DNA from: Bacteroidales bacterium | GTDB lineage: Bacteria > Bacteroidota > Bacteroidia > Bacteroidales > GCA-2748055 | Assembly: GCA_029210585.1 (NCBI GenBank) | Contig: JARGFP010000008.1 | Location: 82,057 to 146,056 of the forward strand | Length of the DNA: 64,000 bases | Direction of reading: 5' to 3' | Part shown: one piece after another, positions 54,749-64,000 of the stretch | How the letters are laid out: each line of letters begins with the position of its first letter | Position numbering within the stretch: position 1 is the stretch's first letter | Position numbers and translations under genes: made by a program | Notes under the pieces: generated by a model | Seen by the model: the letters and a program-made list of their open reading frames with translations, nothing else | The model's database searches: none | What the model was told of the DNA's origin: nothing

Positions 54749-55462
54749 ATGTCAATAGACACTGTCATATCATTTGAGCATGCCAGCATCAAGGTGGAAG
54801 ATCACCTGGTACTGTCCGATGTGAACTTCAATGTAAAAAAGAACGAATTCGTATACATCATTGGAAAGGTGGGCAGCGGCAAGACCAGCCTGATCCGCAC
54901 AATCAATGCTGAATATCCCCTGAAAGAAGGTTTTGGCACTGTAGCCGGTTTCCATCTGCATCAACTGAAGCGCAAGGAAATTCCCATGCTGCGCAGGAAG
55001 CTGGGCATTGTGTTCCAGGATTTTCAACTGCTTAATGACCGGAACATCAACAAAAACCTTGAGTTTGTGCTGAAAGCCACAGGCTGGAAGAACAAGAAGG
55101 AGATCGACGAACGGATCGCCGAGGTGCTTTCGAAAGTGAACCTTGGCTACAAGGGGTTCAAGATGCCCCACCAGATCTCCGGCGGAGAACAACAGCGCGT
55201 GGTCATTGCACGGGCGTTGCTGAATAACCCGGATATTATCCTTGCGGATGAGCCCACGGGCAACCTTGACCCGGCCACCTCCGAAGAGATCATGATCATC
55301 CTGCACGATATATGTAAAAGTGGCCGCGCCGTGGTGATGGCAACACACAATTACAACCTGATCAAGAAATTCCCTTCACGGACGGTGAAATGTGAGAAGG
55401 ATAGCGTCATGACCACCAACCTGAGTGAGGCCGACCTGGACCGGCTGATCCAGAATGAATGA
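54749..55462 (+). CDS. FtsE-like ABC ATP-binding protein
   Basis: [54 protein letters not shown]. Confidence 0.88.
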   Translation: MSIDTVISFEHASIKVEDHLVLSDVNFNVKKNEFVYIIGKVGSGKTSLIRTINAEYPLKEGFGTVAGFHLHQLKRKEIPMLRRKLGIVFQDFQLLNDRNINKNLEFVLKATGWKNKKEIDERIAEVLSKVNLGYKGFKMPHQISGGEQQRVVIARALLNNPDIILADEPTGNLDPATSEEIMIILHDICKSGRAVVMATHNYNLIKKFPSRTVKCEKDSVMTTNLSEADLDRLIQNE

Positions 55463-55463
55463 G

Positions 55464-55495
55464 GTGACTTGGTGAGGGGGTGACTTGGTGAGGGG
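55464..55495. repeat. Perfect 2 x 16-bp tandem repeat gtgacttggtgagggg
   Basis: Direct reading; lies between stop codons of convergent genes. Confidence 0.9.
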
Positions 55496-55503
55496 GAGTT
55501 TTT

Positions 55504-56619
55504 TCAGGTAAAGATATAATCGCCGTCTCCGTCCCGGAACCTGGTGTTGTTTTCGAGTGTTTCTTCCAGGGGCAAACTGAGTGCCGTGTACCTGGTTGCT
55601 TTCCTGGCATGCACCGCCGGGAATTTCTGTTTTTCGACAAACCCTGCAAATCCTTCATGAAAGCTCACGAGGGTATGGCTTCCCGGAATGGTTATAAGAT
55701 AGTTTAACAACGATTGATAAAACGCCTGTTCACTGTCACTCCTGAAATACAGGTAATGCGTCTTCAGCACACCGTCCCTGTTGCTGATGATCGCGAATCC
55801 TGCCAGTACATCATTGCAGGTGCACTCGGGGATGAACAGTTCGTTATGCACTGCCAGTGCACTGAAATAATACCGCCGGGCAATCCGCCGGGTGTAACTG
55901 TCGGGTGGTACGAGCCATGGATGGTCCCGCCACCAGTTGAAACGCTTTATCGACGGCAACGTAATGTCCCCTTTTGAATGTTCGCGTGCAAAGTCTACAT
56001 GCGTATCATGAAGTTCCCGGCTTACTGTAATCCTGCAGGGCGCGGGATGTTCCCTCAGCCAACGCTCCGTTCGCTTTTTTCTGCCGGTATTCAGTATACC
56101 ATCCGCCAGCCGGAATATACCGGTTACAGCGGCCACCTGCAATACACGGGGAGCCTTCCTGCTGGTCCGGATGCGCTTGTTGTATGCATGCCTGAACCGC
56201 ACTGCCATGCCTGTCCGTGACGCCACGTGGTATCCCTGCAATCTGCGCAGGATCCCGGCCGTTTTTTCGGTCATGTCAGAAAATGCCACCCTGTTACCGG
56301 TAACTTTCAGAAAACGGGAAAAGAGCGACAGGGACACGCCCGCACCGGCACCAGGAGCCACCCACCAGCAGGTGTTCCATGAAATTCTTTCCGTCTCATT
56401 ACCAGACAGTTGGAACGGAAGCAAACCAATATACCCTGCAATCTGCCCGGCATTACCGATCGCAACGATCAGCAGCAGATCATCGGGCCGTGCATCCGGA
56501 TTCTCAGCCTGGCTCCCGGCCCGCCAGGGGGTTACAGGGAGTACGGGAGACGTACTTGCTGCCACCTGGTTTGCGAAATCAACAATTTCAGAAGCCTTGA
56601 TCTCCCTGATTTCCATCAT
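55504..56619 (-). CDS. GNAT-family acyltransferase-like protein
   Basis: MMEIREIKASEIVDFANQVAAST...; ATGA overlap with upstream ACP stop. Confidence 0.6.
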   Translation of the reverse strand: MMEIREIKASEIVDFANQVAASTSPVLPVTPWRAGSQAENPDARPDDLLLIVAIGNAGQIAGYIGLLPFQLSGNETERISWNTCWWVAPGAGAGVSLSLFSRFLKVTGNRVAFSDMTEKTAGILRRLQGYHVASRTGMAVRFRHAYNKRIRTSRKAPRVLQVAAVTGIFRLADGILNTGRKKRTERWLREHPAPCRITVSRELHDTHVDFAREHSKGDITLPSIKRFNWWRDHPWLVPPDSYTRRIARRYYFSALAVHNELFIPECTCNDVLAGFAIISNRDGVLKTHYLYFRSDSEQAFYQSLLNYLITIPGSHTLVSFHEGFAGFVEKQKFPAVHARKATRYTALSLPLEETLENNTRFRDGDGDYIFT

Positions 56620-56852
56620 TGACCTGTTTTTTTCTCCACTGCTGCACATATTTCACCAAAGCTTTGCATGGTAAGCATTTCATCCAGTTCAAAGCTGATT
56701 CCAAATGTTTCTTCGATTTTACTGATCAGCACGATGTGGTTCAGGGAATCCCAGGCATGGATATCTCCTGAGGACAGTGCGTCCTGTAATGGAGGGGTCA
56801 CCCTGAATGTTTCGGCAAACACCTCCCCGATCCTTTTTCTGATGTCATCCAT
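56616..56852 (-). CDS. Acyl/peptidyl carrier protein
   Basis: 78 aa; AWDSLNHIVLISKIEETFGISFELDEM, phosphopantetheine Ser in DSL motif. Confidence 0.92.
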   Translation of the reverse strand: MDDIRKRIGEVFAETFRVTPPLQDALSSGDIHAWDSLNHIVLISKIEETFGISFELDEMLTMQSFGEICAAVEKKTGQ

Positions 56853-56861
56853 AAGTATACA

Positions 56862-57620
56862 TTATCTTTTCCCGAGCAGCCAGTAGATATCATAGCGGTT
56901 CACTTCGCGGAAACCTGCCCGATGATAAAGCTTCATCCCCTGGCGGGTGGCATGCAGCACTAACCTTTCTGCACCTGCCGTCTTCAACTCTTTCATCGCA
57001 TAATCAAAGATTGCGGTGCCATACCCCCTCCCCTGTTGCAATGCATCGGTCGCTACAAAATAGAGACCGGCTGTCTGGTCATGCACAAAGATAAGGGTTG
57101 CCGACAACAATTCATCGTTCTTCCACAAGCCATAAAAATGAAAGTTCTTGTCAGGCAGCAATTTCCTGAACAACGCCGGGTGCAGACTGGTGGATGTCAT
57201 GATCACCCGGTTGACCAGTCCAAGCCACAGGTCCAGTTCGTTTTCGCCTGATATTTTCCTGATATCGCACTCCGGGGCGGGTTGCACATTCATCTGCATG
57301 TCCCTGCCCTCAAGGTACATACCGGTCCAGTAGTTGATCATTCGGATGCCGTGGGACGACAATAGCTTTTCAGTTGCCCCGGACCCGTCAGACTCCAGTA
57401 TCCAGAACGCCGGCACACTGCCTTGGGCCATGCTGGCTGCGATCTGCTTCACCTGTCCTGCACCCGGGGCTCCACCTCCCAGCAGGTATCCGGGCCAGCC
57501 TCCCGAAGGACGCCCTATCCAGGGAATCCCGCCGATGATCCCACTTTCGAGCTCACCCAGCCGGGACACTTCTGAATAGAATGTGAACAGGTTCTTTGTG
57601 ATGTGTGCTGCTTCGTTCAT
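56862..57620 (-). CDS. GNAT-family N-acetyltransferase
   Basis: GLYFVATDALQQGRGYGTAIFDYAMKELKTAGAERLVLHATRQGMKLYHRAGFREV. Confidence 0.88.
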   Translation of the reverse strand: MNEAAHITKNLFTFYSEVSRLGELESGIIGGIPWIGRPSGGWPGYLLGGGAPGAGQVKQIAASMAQGSVPAFWILESDGSGATEKLLSSHGIRMINYWTGMYLEGRDMQMNVQPAPECDIRKISGENELDLWLGLVNRVIMTSTSLHPALFRKLLPDKNFHFYGLWKNDELLSATLIFVHDQTAGLYFVATDALQQGRGYGTAIFDYAMKELKTAGAERLVLHATRQGMKLYHRAGFREVNRYDIYWLLGKR

Positions 57621-57768
57621 AGAGAGGTAAGGCTAATCATTGTTCGCCGAGTGTGCACCAGGTTGTTTGTTGATGGAATTTATGATTGTTTATGACTGAA
57701 CTTTTGGTTGTTATAATTCTCATTTTCTATCATTTATTCAATTTTTTCAATTGCATATAGTCTGGGGC

Positions 57769-59352
57769 TCAGTGCAACGGAATTTGTTTTTTCAGGGCAG
57801 TCCGGTTGATCTTGCCCCCGGCAGACTTGGGAAATGTCTCCAGGTTGATGACTTTCCTGGGCACCATGTAGGCAGGCAGGCTTTTTTCCAGGTGCTGACT
57901 GATCTCATCGGCGGACCGGGAAGTATTTTCCACAAAAAGGAATAATTCAGTCACATGGTTTTCATTGACACGGGGAATCACAGCCACATTGGCTCCTTCA
58001 AGGAATTCAATCGCATGCTTTTCGATCTCGCTGAGTTCCACCCTGTATCCCTGGATCTGTACCTGCGAATCGAGTCTCCCGATATACATATAATCACCGT
58101 CTCCGTCGCGGTAGACCAAGTCGCCAGTCCGGTAGAACCTGCGCACCTCCCCTTCCACCTCACGTTCAAAAAAAGCCGCACTGGTCTGGTCGTCATCCTT
58201 CCAGTAACCGCGTGTCTGCTGGTTTCCTGACAGGCACAATTCTCCTTTTTCAACATCTCCCAGCGGTTCCAGATCCTTTCCGGCCACCATTGCCACCGTA
58301 TCTCCAAAACACTTCCCGATGCTGACGATCCCGTTGCTGCTTTTGTCTTTATTGCGTGTGCTGTCCCAGTTGTAGATATGGCTGTTGATCGTAAACTCCG
58401 TTGGTCCGTATACATTCTGGATCTGTGCATTGGGTACACATGCTGCCCAGCGCTCTGCCAGTTGCGAGGAGAACGCCTCCCCTCCCAGCAAGCAGTAGCG
58501 CAGGTGCTCCAGGTTGATGGAACTGAAATATGGTTGCAGGTAAGAAAGCGTTGAAGGGGGCATCTTCACGAATGTAAGTTGCTGTTCCTTCATCAGTTTA
58601 TAAGCATAGAGGTATTTGATCTGATCGCGGGGGACCGTATAAACACAGCCTCCAACTGTAAGGGGTACCGTAAAGCAATGAACCGAGGCATCGAAAGAGA
58701 GATCGTAGATTTGCAGAAACCGGTCGTTCTCGTCCAGCGCGTATCCTGCTCCAAGAAACGCGCGCACAAATGTATCCAGGTTCCGCCGGCTGATGGGAAC
58801 ACCTTTGGGTCTCCCGGTACTGCCGGAGGTAAACAGCACATAACAGGCATCGTCACTTATATTTTTCAGCGGCTTCAATCCCCCTGCAGGCATAGCAACC
58901 TCCTGTCCTGCACCTGTTGATGTTACCTGAATGTTTATCCCGGCATACGAAGCAGCCTCCTGTCCTGCTCCGGATGAAGTATCGACAATATTCGCTTCAG
59001 CAGCCGGCAACAGAGATACAACAGCATGTACCTGGGAGGTCAGTATGGTCCGGATTCCCACCTGGCTTATGATCTCCATGTTCCGCTTCCGCGGATTGTC
59101 GGGATTCAGCGGGACATATGCCTTGCCAAGGAACCATAAAGCATATATGGAGGCGTAGGTCTCGAGGTCATCATAGGTGATGATCCCGAAGTATTGCTCA
59201 CCGGCACCGGCACTGTTTGTTACCTGTTGCCTGATCGATGCAATCCGGGATGCGAACGCCGCATAGGTATGGAAACGGTCCCTGATGTAAAACGCATTCC
59301 TGTGGGGGAATTTTTCGAAATTTCTAACCAGGTTATCGAGCATGTAAAGCAT
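57769..59352 (-). CDS. AMP-forming ligase, DltA/NRPS adenylation-like
   Basis: YVLFTSGSTGRPKGVPISRRN, VYGPTEFTIN, YRTGDLVYRDGDGDYMYIGRLDSQVQIQGYRVELSEIE, SAGGKINRTALKK. Confidence 0.9.
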   Translation of the reverse strand: MLYMLDNLVRNFEKFPHRNAFYIRDRFHTYAAFASRIASIRQQVTNSAGAGEQYFGIITYDDLETYASIYALWFLGKAYVPLNPDNPRKRNMEIISQVGIRTILTSQVHAVVSLLPAAEANIVDTSSGAGQEAASYAGINIQVTSTGAGQEVAMPAGGLKPLKNISDDACYVLFTSGSTGRPKGVPISRRNLDTFVRAFLGAGYALDENDRFLQIYDLSFDASVHCFTVPLTVGGCVYTVPRDQIKYLYAYKLMKEQQLTFVKMPPSTLSYLQPYFSSINLEHLRYCLLGGEAFSSQLAERWAACVPNAQIQNVYGPTEFTINSHIYNWDSTRNKDKSSNGIVSIGKCFGDTVAMVAGKDLEPLGDVEKGELCLSGNQQTRGYWKDDDQTSAAFFEREVEGEVRRFYRTGDLVYRDGDGDYMYIGRLDSQVQIQGYRVELSEIEKHAIEFLEGANVAVIPRVNENHVTELFLFVENTSRSADEISQHLEKSLPAYMVPRKVINLETFPKSAGGKINRTALKKQIPLH

Positions 59353-59410
59353 ATTCCTGCTTGGCTATTATTGAATTTGATGTATTTTAACACTCCTGTA
59401 TGCTGCCCCT

Positions 59411-60415
59411 TTATCGTTTGGTCAGGTTGCTGCCAGCCAGTATACGGACCCTTCTCCGGTTGATTTCACCGCGAAGGGTGGTCCTGGCATCCTTGTCCAG
59501 CAACTCCATCGGAATGCGCTGGAAATACCCGGGCCACTTGTCATCCTTCAGCCCGGCTGTCCCGAATCCTGCATCGATGATGTTGTTCCTGAACAGGTGC
59601 TCTATCGTACTGTCCTCCACACCGCTGTCGGTGAAAGGAAAGGCAAAATATTTATGGTCCAGGCCGTATCGCTTCCGAAGTCCTTCCACGCTTGACCTGA
59701 TATGGTCGATGGTGACCTGTCGCTTCAGCAGTGCAAACAGGGGGTGATCGATGCCATGGGAACCAAACTCAAATCCTTCGTCCAGCATCTTTTTGATATG
59801 GATCGAAGTAAGGTAGACCGGCTCCCTGCGCATGTATTCCGTATAGGAAAAACCCCATGAATCAGCCACCTGGTCAGTGATCTCCCGTTCCACATAGTTG
59901 ACGTTCATCAGCCTGGACCGGATTTCCCTCACATCGCAATGGAGCAATTGTGCGGCCCTGTATTTTTTCTCAGGCGTTATTTTTCCCAGCTCTTCCACCA
60001 GGAGGCTCACCTTGAAACGAAAAAACATCGACATGTTGTCTATAAACGCATTGTTCAGGAAAAAGGTGGCAGGGACACCCCTGGAAATAAGGATCGGCAT
60101 CACATCTTCATAGCACTGGATGAGCCCGTCGTCAAAGCTCAGCACCATGGGCGGACGGTTCGGGTCTGCTGGAATATTTCCCGAAAGGTATTCACTCATT
60201 TTCACCGGCTGAAAATACTGCAGCATGTAATCCAGGTCCAGCTTGAACTGCTGCACCGTGCGGATGGGATACAGGTGTTTCAGGTGTGGCAGTTCCCTGT
60301 CGGATACTGCATGGTAGAAAGGGAAAATCACGTCCAGCTTAGACTTCCGGATGTGCCGCTGCATATTCATAGGTCCCGGGATCAGGGATGCGATATGTTT
60401 AAAAAGGTCAGACAC
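59411..60415 (-). CDS. Polysaccharide deacetylase (NodB-like) family protein
   Basis: MVLSFDDGLIQCYEDVMPILISRGVPATFFLN, FGSHGIDHPLFA. Confidence 0.9.
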   Translation of the reverse strand: MSDLFKHIASLIPGPMNMQRHIRKSKLDVIFPFYHAVSDRELPHLKHLYPIRTVQQFKLDLDYMLQYFQPVKMSEYLSGNIPADPNRPPMVLSFDDGLIQCYEDVMPILISRGVPATFFLNNAFIDNMSMFFRFKVSLLVEELGKITPEKKYRAAQLLHCDVREIRSRLMNVNYVEREITDQVADSWGFSYTEYMRREPVYLTSIHIKKMLDEGFEFGSHGIDHPLFALLKRQVTIDHIRSSVEGLRKRYGLDHKYFAFPFTDSGVEDSTIEHLFRNNIIDAGFGTAGLKDDKWPGYFQRIPMELLDKDARTTLRGEINRRRVRILAGSNLTKR

Positions 60416-61319
60416 TCCGGATTTTTTTTGCCAGTCTGGTTACTGAATTTTTAAACGTAAGACGCTGATACTCTTGTGGTTTTGCTCCGAATCCCCTGAA
60501 AAAGCGTGCAATTGAAGGAATATTGGAACCTTCAAAATCAAGTTTGGGCAATTTTCCGGCATACATCTGTATGAACTGATCCACTACCATGAACATGGCC
60601 CTGTGTTCTTTTCCTGCTTCACTCGATACGGACAATAAAAAGATTCCCCGCTGTTCGCTGAAAGCAAAAACTGCTGCTGCCACGAGGTGATTCCCCTCAC
60701 GTGCGCCGAAGATCCGTATCCGGTCCAGCGATTTCAATTTGAGCAGCAGGTGATTGATGTAGGTATAATTGGCGGCTGTGCCGGCGGCTTTTGATGCGTT
60801 CTTCTTCAGCGAAATGAACGCATCAACAGCGATTTCATCGTCGAATTGAAGGTTGTGTCGTACTGTGTGCTTCAGGTTGCGCCTGCAGTTTTCGCTGTAA
60901 CCGGATTGCAGCGTAGCATGATCGGCGATCAGTGGCAGGACATAGTTCATATTATCGGTTACTTCAAACCCCGGCTCTTCCCCGATGACAATCCCTTCAT
61001 TGAGGGCATAATCGCCCATGCTGAATTTCTTTTGCATGGCATGCAGGAACATGCGTGTGATTTCGACATCAATTCTTTTTGCTGAATAAATCCCCAGCTG
61101 CTGGCAGTACACTGGCTGGTAGGTGTACCGCATTCCAATCTTCTTCCTGAAGGCCACCGGCATCACACACTCATAACTGTTCATTACGAACGCCCCCCAG
61201 TTATCGGCACATGTATCCAGGTACCAGGCATACGGGTAAATGGTCTCATGAGCGGAGGATGCAATTACCCTGTTCCACTGTTCCTCGTCTATATTTCGCC
61301 TTCCGACGTATCTGATCAT
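60408..61319 (-). CDS. FemAB/GNAT-like acyltransferase
   Basis: 303 aa; AFRKKIGMRYTYQPVYCQQLGIYS, YSENCRRNLKHTVRHNL, LDFEGSNIPSIARFFRGFGAKPQEYQRL. Confidence 0.72.
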   Translation of the reverse strand: MIRYVGRRNIDEEQWNRVIASSAHETIYPYAWYLDTCADNWGAFVMNSYECVMPVAFRKKIGMRYTYQPVYCQQLGIYSAKRIDVEITRMFLHAMQKKFSMGDYALNEGIVIGEEPGFEVTDNMNYVLPLIADHATLQSGYSENCRRNLKHTVRHNLQFDDEIAVDAFISLKKNASKAAGTAANYTYINHLLLKLKSLDRIRIFGAREGNHLVAAAVFAFSEQRGIFLLSVSSEAGKEHRAMFMVVDQFIQMYAGKLPKLDFEGSNIPSIARFFRGFGAKPQEYQRLTFKNSVTRLAKKIRSV

Positions 61320-61360
61320 TTTTTCAACGGTAACATGCTAAAATGTGTTCAAAGATAGCG

Positions 61361-63856
61361 TTATGGTCCGAACTGCACAACGGTGATTCCGGCACCTCCC
61401 CTTTCCACGTGTTCATCAGCATAGGAGTCGACCACATCACTTGTTTGCAGGAAATCACGTATCAGCTGACGCAGGATTCCGTCGCCTTTCCCGTGAAGGA
61501 TGTGTACTTCAGAAGCCCCGACCATGATGGCTTCATCGATCAGTTCGGTTACTTTCTGCAGGGCTTCATCGGCACGCTTCCCGCGAACATCAATCTCCGG
61601 CCGAAACAATACGCGCCGTTTGCTGACATTCCAGTCACCGAGGTTGACACTGCTTTTTTTCTCTGCTGATGGCTTGTCCCGGCCTGACTCTATCCTGGTT
61701 AGTTTAACCAGTTTCACACGTGATTTCAGGTTTCCAAAGGCCACCACCGCATTGTTCCCCCGCAGTTCCATGACTTCCCCCGGGGGATCCTGTCCCTCGA
61801 CGTGCACCGTATCACCCACACGTATGGTGGTATCGGCCTCCTTTTTGGGCTTTCCGGTTGTTTTCTGTTGTGTCTTTTTGCGCAGGTCGGGACGAATTTT
61901 CTTCAGTTCTTCTTCCCGTTCCTTCAGTTTTTTGTATTCCCTGGCCAGTTCGTTTTCCGCAGCCGTCTCATCCTTGTTGACCACCTCCCTGAATGCTTCC
62001 AGCTTTTTCCGGGCCTCGCGCGTCTGCTCCTTCTCCGCATTGGACTCCTTGATCTCCCTGATGGTGTTCTCGATCTTCCTGTTGGCCTGTGCCAGCATTT
62101 CTTCTGCCTGTTTTTTGGCCTCGGCGATCAGCACCTTGCGTTTCTTCTCGCTCTCTCCCAGTTCCTGCTCGTATTTCAGCATCAGGTCCTCAAGCTTTTT
62201 TTCCGACAGCCGGATTTTCTGACGTTTCCGCTCCCAGTATTTCTTGTCACGCAGGACATCGCGCAGGTGCTTGTCGAAGTCGATGTGGTCCTGCCCCACC
62301 TTTTCAGAAGCGTGCTGCAGCACCTCTTCCGGCAACCCGATTTTACGGGCGATTTCAAATGCAAAGGAACTTCCCGGTTTGCCGATCTGCAGCTCATACA
62401 GTGGCTGCATTTTGTGATTATCGAACAGCATGGCCCCGTTGACGATCCCTTCGGAAGATGCGGCAAAATGTTTCAGGTTCGTATAATGTGTAGTGAGCAC
62501 ACCGTAGGTTCCTGCACCGTTCAGGTTTTCAAGAATGGATTCTGCAATGGCGCCTCCCAGCATCGGCTCCGTACCGGTACCAAATTCATCAATTAAAATC
62601 AAAGAATCTGCTGAAGCATGTTTCAGGAAATACTTCATGTTTACCAGGTGGGAACTATAGGTACTCAGGTCATTGTCGATGGATTGCTCGTCGCCAATGT
62701 CGATAAATATGGATGAGAAAACACCAAACCGCGAAGCCTCTCCCACAGGAACAAGCATGCCGCACTGAAACATATACTGGAGGAGTCCCACTGTTTGCAG
62801 ACAGACCGATTTTCCCCCGGCATTGGGTCCCGAAATGAGCAACATCCGTCCCTCCACGTTCAACGCGAGGTTCAAGGGAACCACTTCGCGTCCCGACTTC
62901 TGAAAAGACAGGAACAACAGGGGATGTATCGCATCGAACCATTCGATCGACGGGCTTTCGGAAAGTTTGGGACGAATGGCACGGATACGTATGGCAAACA
63001 GCGCCCTGGCCCTGATCGCATCGATCTCTGCAAGAAAGCCATGCATTGCAGTGAGTTCCTCAAGGTACGGACGGATATCGTTGGTAAAGACCGTGAGGAT
63101 ACGTATGATCTCCCTTCGTTCGGCATATTCCAGTTCGCGGATCTCGTTGCTGAGTTCCACCACCTCAGCAGGCTCAATAAATACCGTTTTTCCCGAAGTG
63201 GACTCATCATGCACCAGTCCGCCGATGCTTCTTTTGTAAGATGCCGAGACGGGGATCACCGGACGACCATTGCGGAATGTTGCGCCGATATCCTCTTCGA
63301 CCCAACCTTCGGACTGCGCCTTTTTTACCAGCTTGTTCATCAGGCGGGTAACCGATGACTGCCTTGCCATTATTTCCCGCCTGACCTGCTGCAATTCCGG
63401 AGAAGCATTGTCACGCACCTGTCCGTGTTTGTTCAGGATCTTCCCGATCCTCTCGGAAACGAACGGGTAGAGCTTTACAGATTTGGTAAGTTCCCGTAAT
63501 CGCGGATATTCATTCTCTTCCCTGTCCTGGAAGAAATTGATAATCAGCCTGACAGATTCCAGGCTTTTTGCCAGTCCTGCCAACTCGTCCACTTCAAGAA
63601 AAGCACCTTCAACAGCTGCTTTTTTCAGTGCTTTCCGGCTGTCGTGGAACTGGTGAACCGGAAAATCCTCGTCACCCGTCTGGATGTGACGGAACTCATC
63701 CACCGGTCCGAGCTGGCCCTCAATCTCTTCATCTGACTGAAGCATGTGCAACGCTTCGATCAACTCACGTCCGGGCTCAAACAGGCAGTGATCCTTCACC
63801 ATTTCCCGTATCCGGGAAAATCCTATTTTATCTTCAAAATTGGATGGATATATCAA
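61361..63856 (-). CDS. mutS2: Endonuclease MutS2
   Basis: ORF 831 aa; ISGPNAGGKSVCLQTVGLLQYM, LILIDEFGTGTEPMLGGAIAE, C-terminal Smr domain LGDWNVSKR..EIDVRGKRADEAL..VHILHGKGDGILRQLI. Confidence 0.94.
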   Translation of the reverse strand: MIYPSNFEDKIGFSRIREMVKDHCLFEPGRELIEALHMLQSDEEIEGQLGPVDEFRHIQTGDEDFPVHQFHDSRKALKKAAVEGAFLEVDELAGLAKSLESVRLIINFFQDREENEYPRLRELTKSVKLYPFVSERIGKILNKHGQVRDNASPELQQVRREIMARQSSVTRLMNKLVKKAQSEGWVEEDIGATFRNGRPVIPVSASYKRSIGGLVHDESTSGKTVFIEPAEVVELSNEIRELEYAERREIIRILTVFTNDIRPYLEELTAMHGFLAEIDAIRARALFAIRIRAIRPKLSESPSIEWFDAIHPLLFLSFQKSGREVVPLNLALNVEGRMLLISGPNAGGKSVCLQTVGLLQYMFQCGMLVPVGEASRFGVFSSIFIDIGDEQSIDNDLSTYSSHLVNMKYFLKHASADSLILIDEFGTGTEPMLGGAIAESILENLNGAGTYGVLTTHYTNLKHFAASSEGIVNGAMLFDNHKMQPLYELQIGKPGSSFAFEIARKIGLPEEVLQHASEKVGQDHIDFDKHLRDVLRDKKYWERKRQKIRLSEKKLEDLMLKYEQELGESEKKRKVLIAEAKKQAEEMLAQANRKIENTIREIKESNAEKEQTREARKKLEAFREVVNKDETAAENELAREYKKLKEREEELKKIRPDLRKKTQQKTTGKPKKEADTTIRVGDTVHVEGQDPPGEVMELRGNNAVVAFGNLKSRVKLVKLTRIESGRDKPSAEKKSSVNLGDWNVSKRRVLFRPEIDVRGKRADEALQKVTELIDEAIMVGASEVHILHGKGDGILRQLIRDFLQTSDVVDSYADEHVERGGAGITVVQFGP

Positions 63857-63870
63857 GGTTTTGTCAAATT

Positions 63871-64000
63871 TTACGACAAATTTAACAATTTGCTCCTCAT
63901 CTTGAGGTCCTCGATATCATTTGGTTCTTCAAAGGAAGATTCTGCCATATTCAGCACCATGGTTGCGTGGTTTTTCAAAGCCTCTTTATGTGAAGAATTT
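63871..64000 (-). CDS. C-terminus of an unidentified ORF running off right edge
   Basis: Open frame ...NSSHKEALKNHATMVLNMAESSFEEPNDIEDLKMRSKLLNLS*. Confidence 0.4.
   Translation of the reverse strand, partial: NSSHKEALKNHATMVLNMAESSFEEPNDIEDLKMRSKLLNLS

Noticed and set aside
54749-55462. FtsE-like ATPase as missing pump ATPase for the TolC/HlyD set
   Set aside because: About 10 kb away on the other strand next to TPR/barrel genes; FtsE-like sequence, no linkage evidence.
61361-63856. MutS2 as part of the ligase/ACP cluster
   Set aside because: Same strand and adjacent, but a housekeeping gene; likely coincidental neighbour.

Overview
64 kb window with Bacteroidota-type gene content (TAnnTTTG promoters, LytS/LytTR pair, TonB/TPR envelope pair, lipoprotein-rich). 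About 45 genes are supported. Recognisable blocks are: a sugar-metabolism operon (tal, SIS isomerase, isochorismatase-like, PfkB kinase, aldo/keto reductase); a nitrogen block (P-II, amt, gltB, gltD); lipA/lipB; aspA-hydF-hydE ([FeFe]-hydrogenase maturation); a TolC/HlyD/HlyD export set facing a LytS/LytTR pair; gyrB; an ATPase+TOPRIM-like pair resembling split OLD/PARIS-type defence; a TPR + outer-membrane barrel pair with an FtsE-like ATPase; a DltA-like ligase + carrier protein + acyltransferases + polysaccharide deacetylase cluster; and mutS2. The strongest unusual signals are: (1) repeated truncation scars where two unrelated gene remnants abut, three of them at short inverted or direct repeats (6.1, 10.6, 27.6 and 34.1-34.4 kb), plus frameshifted or nonsense-mutated genes; (2) a near-leaderless 23-aa leader ORF and intrinsic terminator ahead of gltB; (3) the ATPase/TOPRIM pair; (4) the ligase/ACP/GNAT/deacetylase module lacking DltB and DltD. 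All product calls come from reading translations and motifs. No database search was run.
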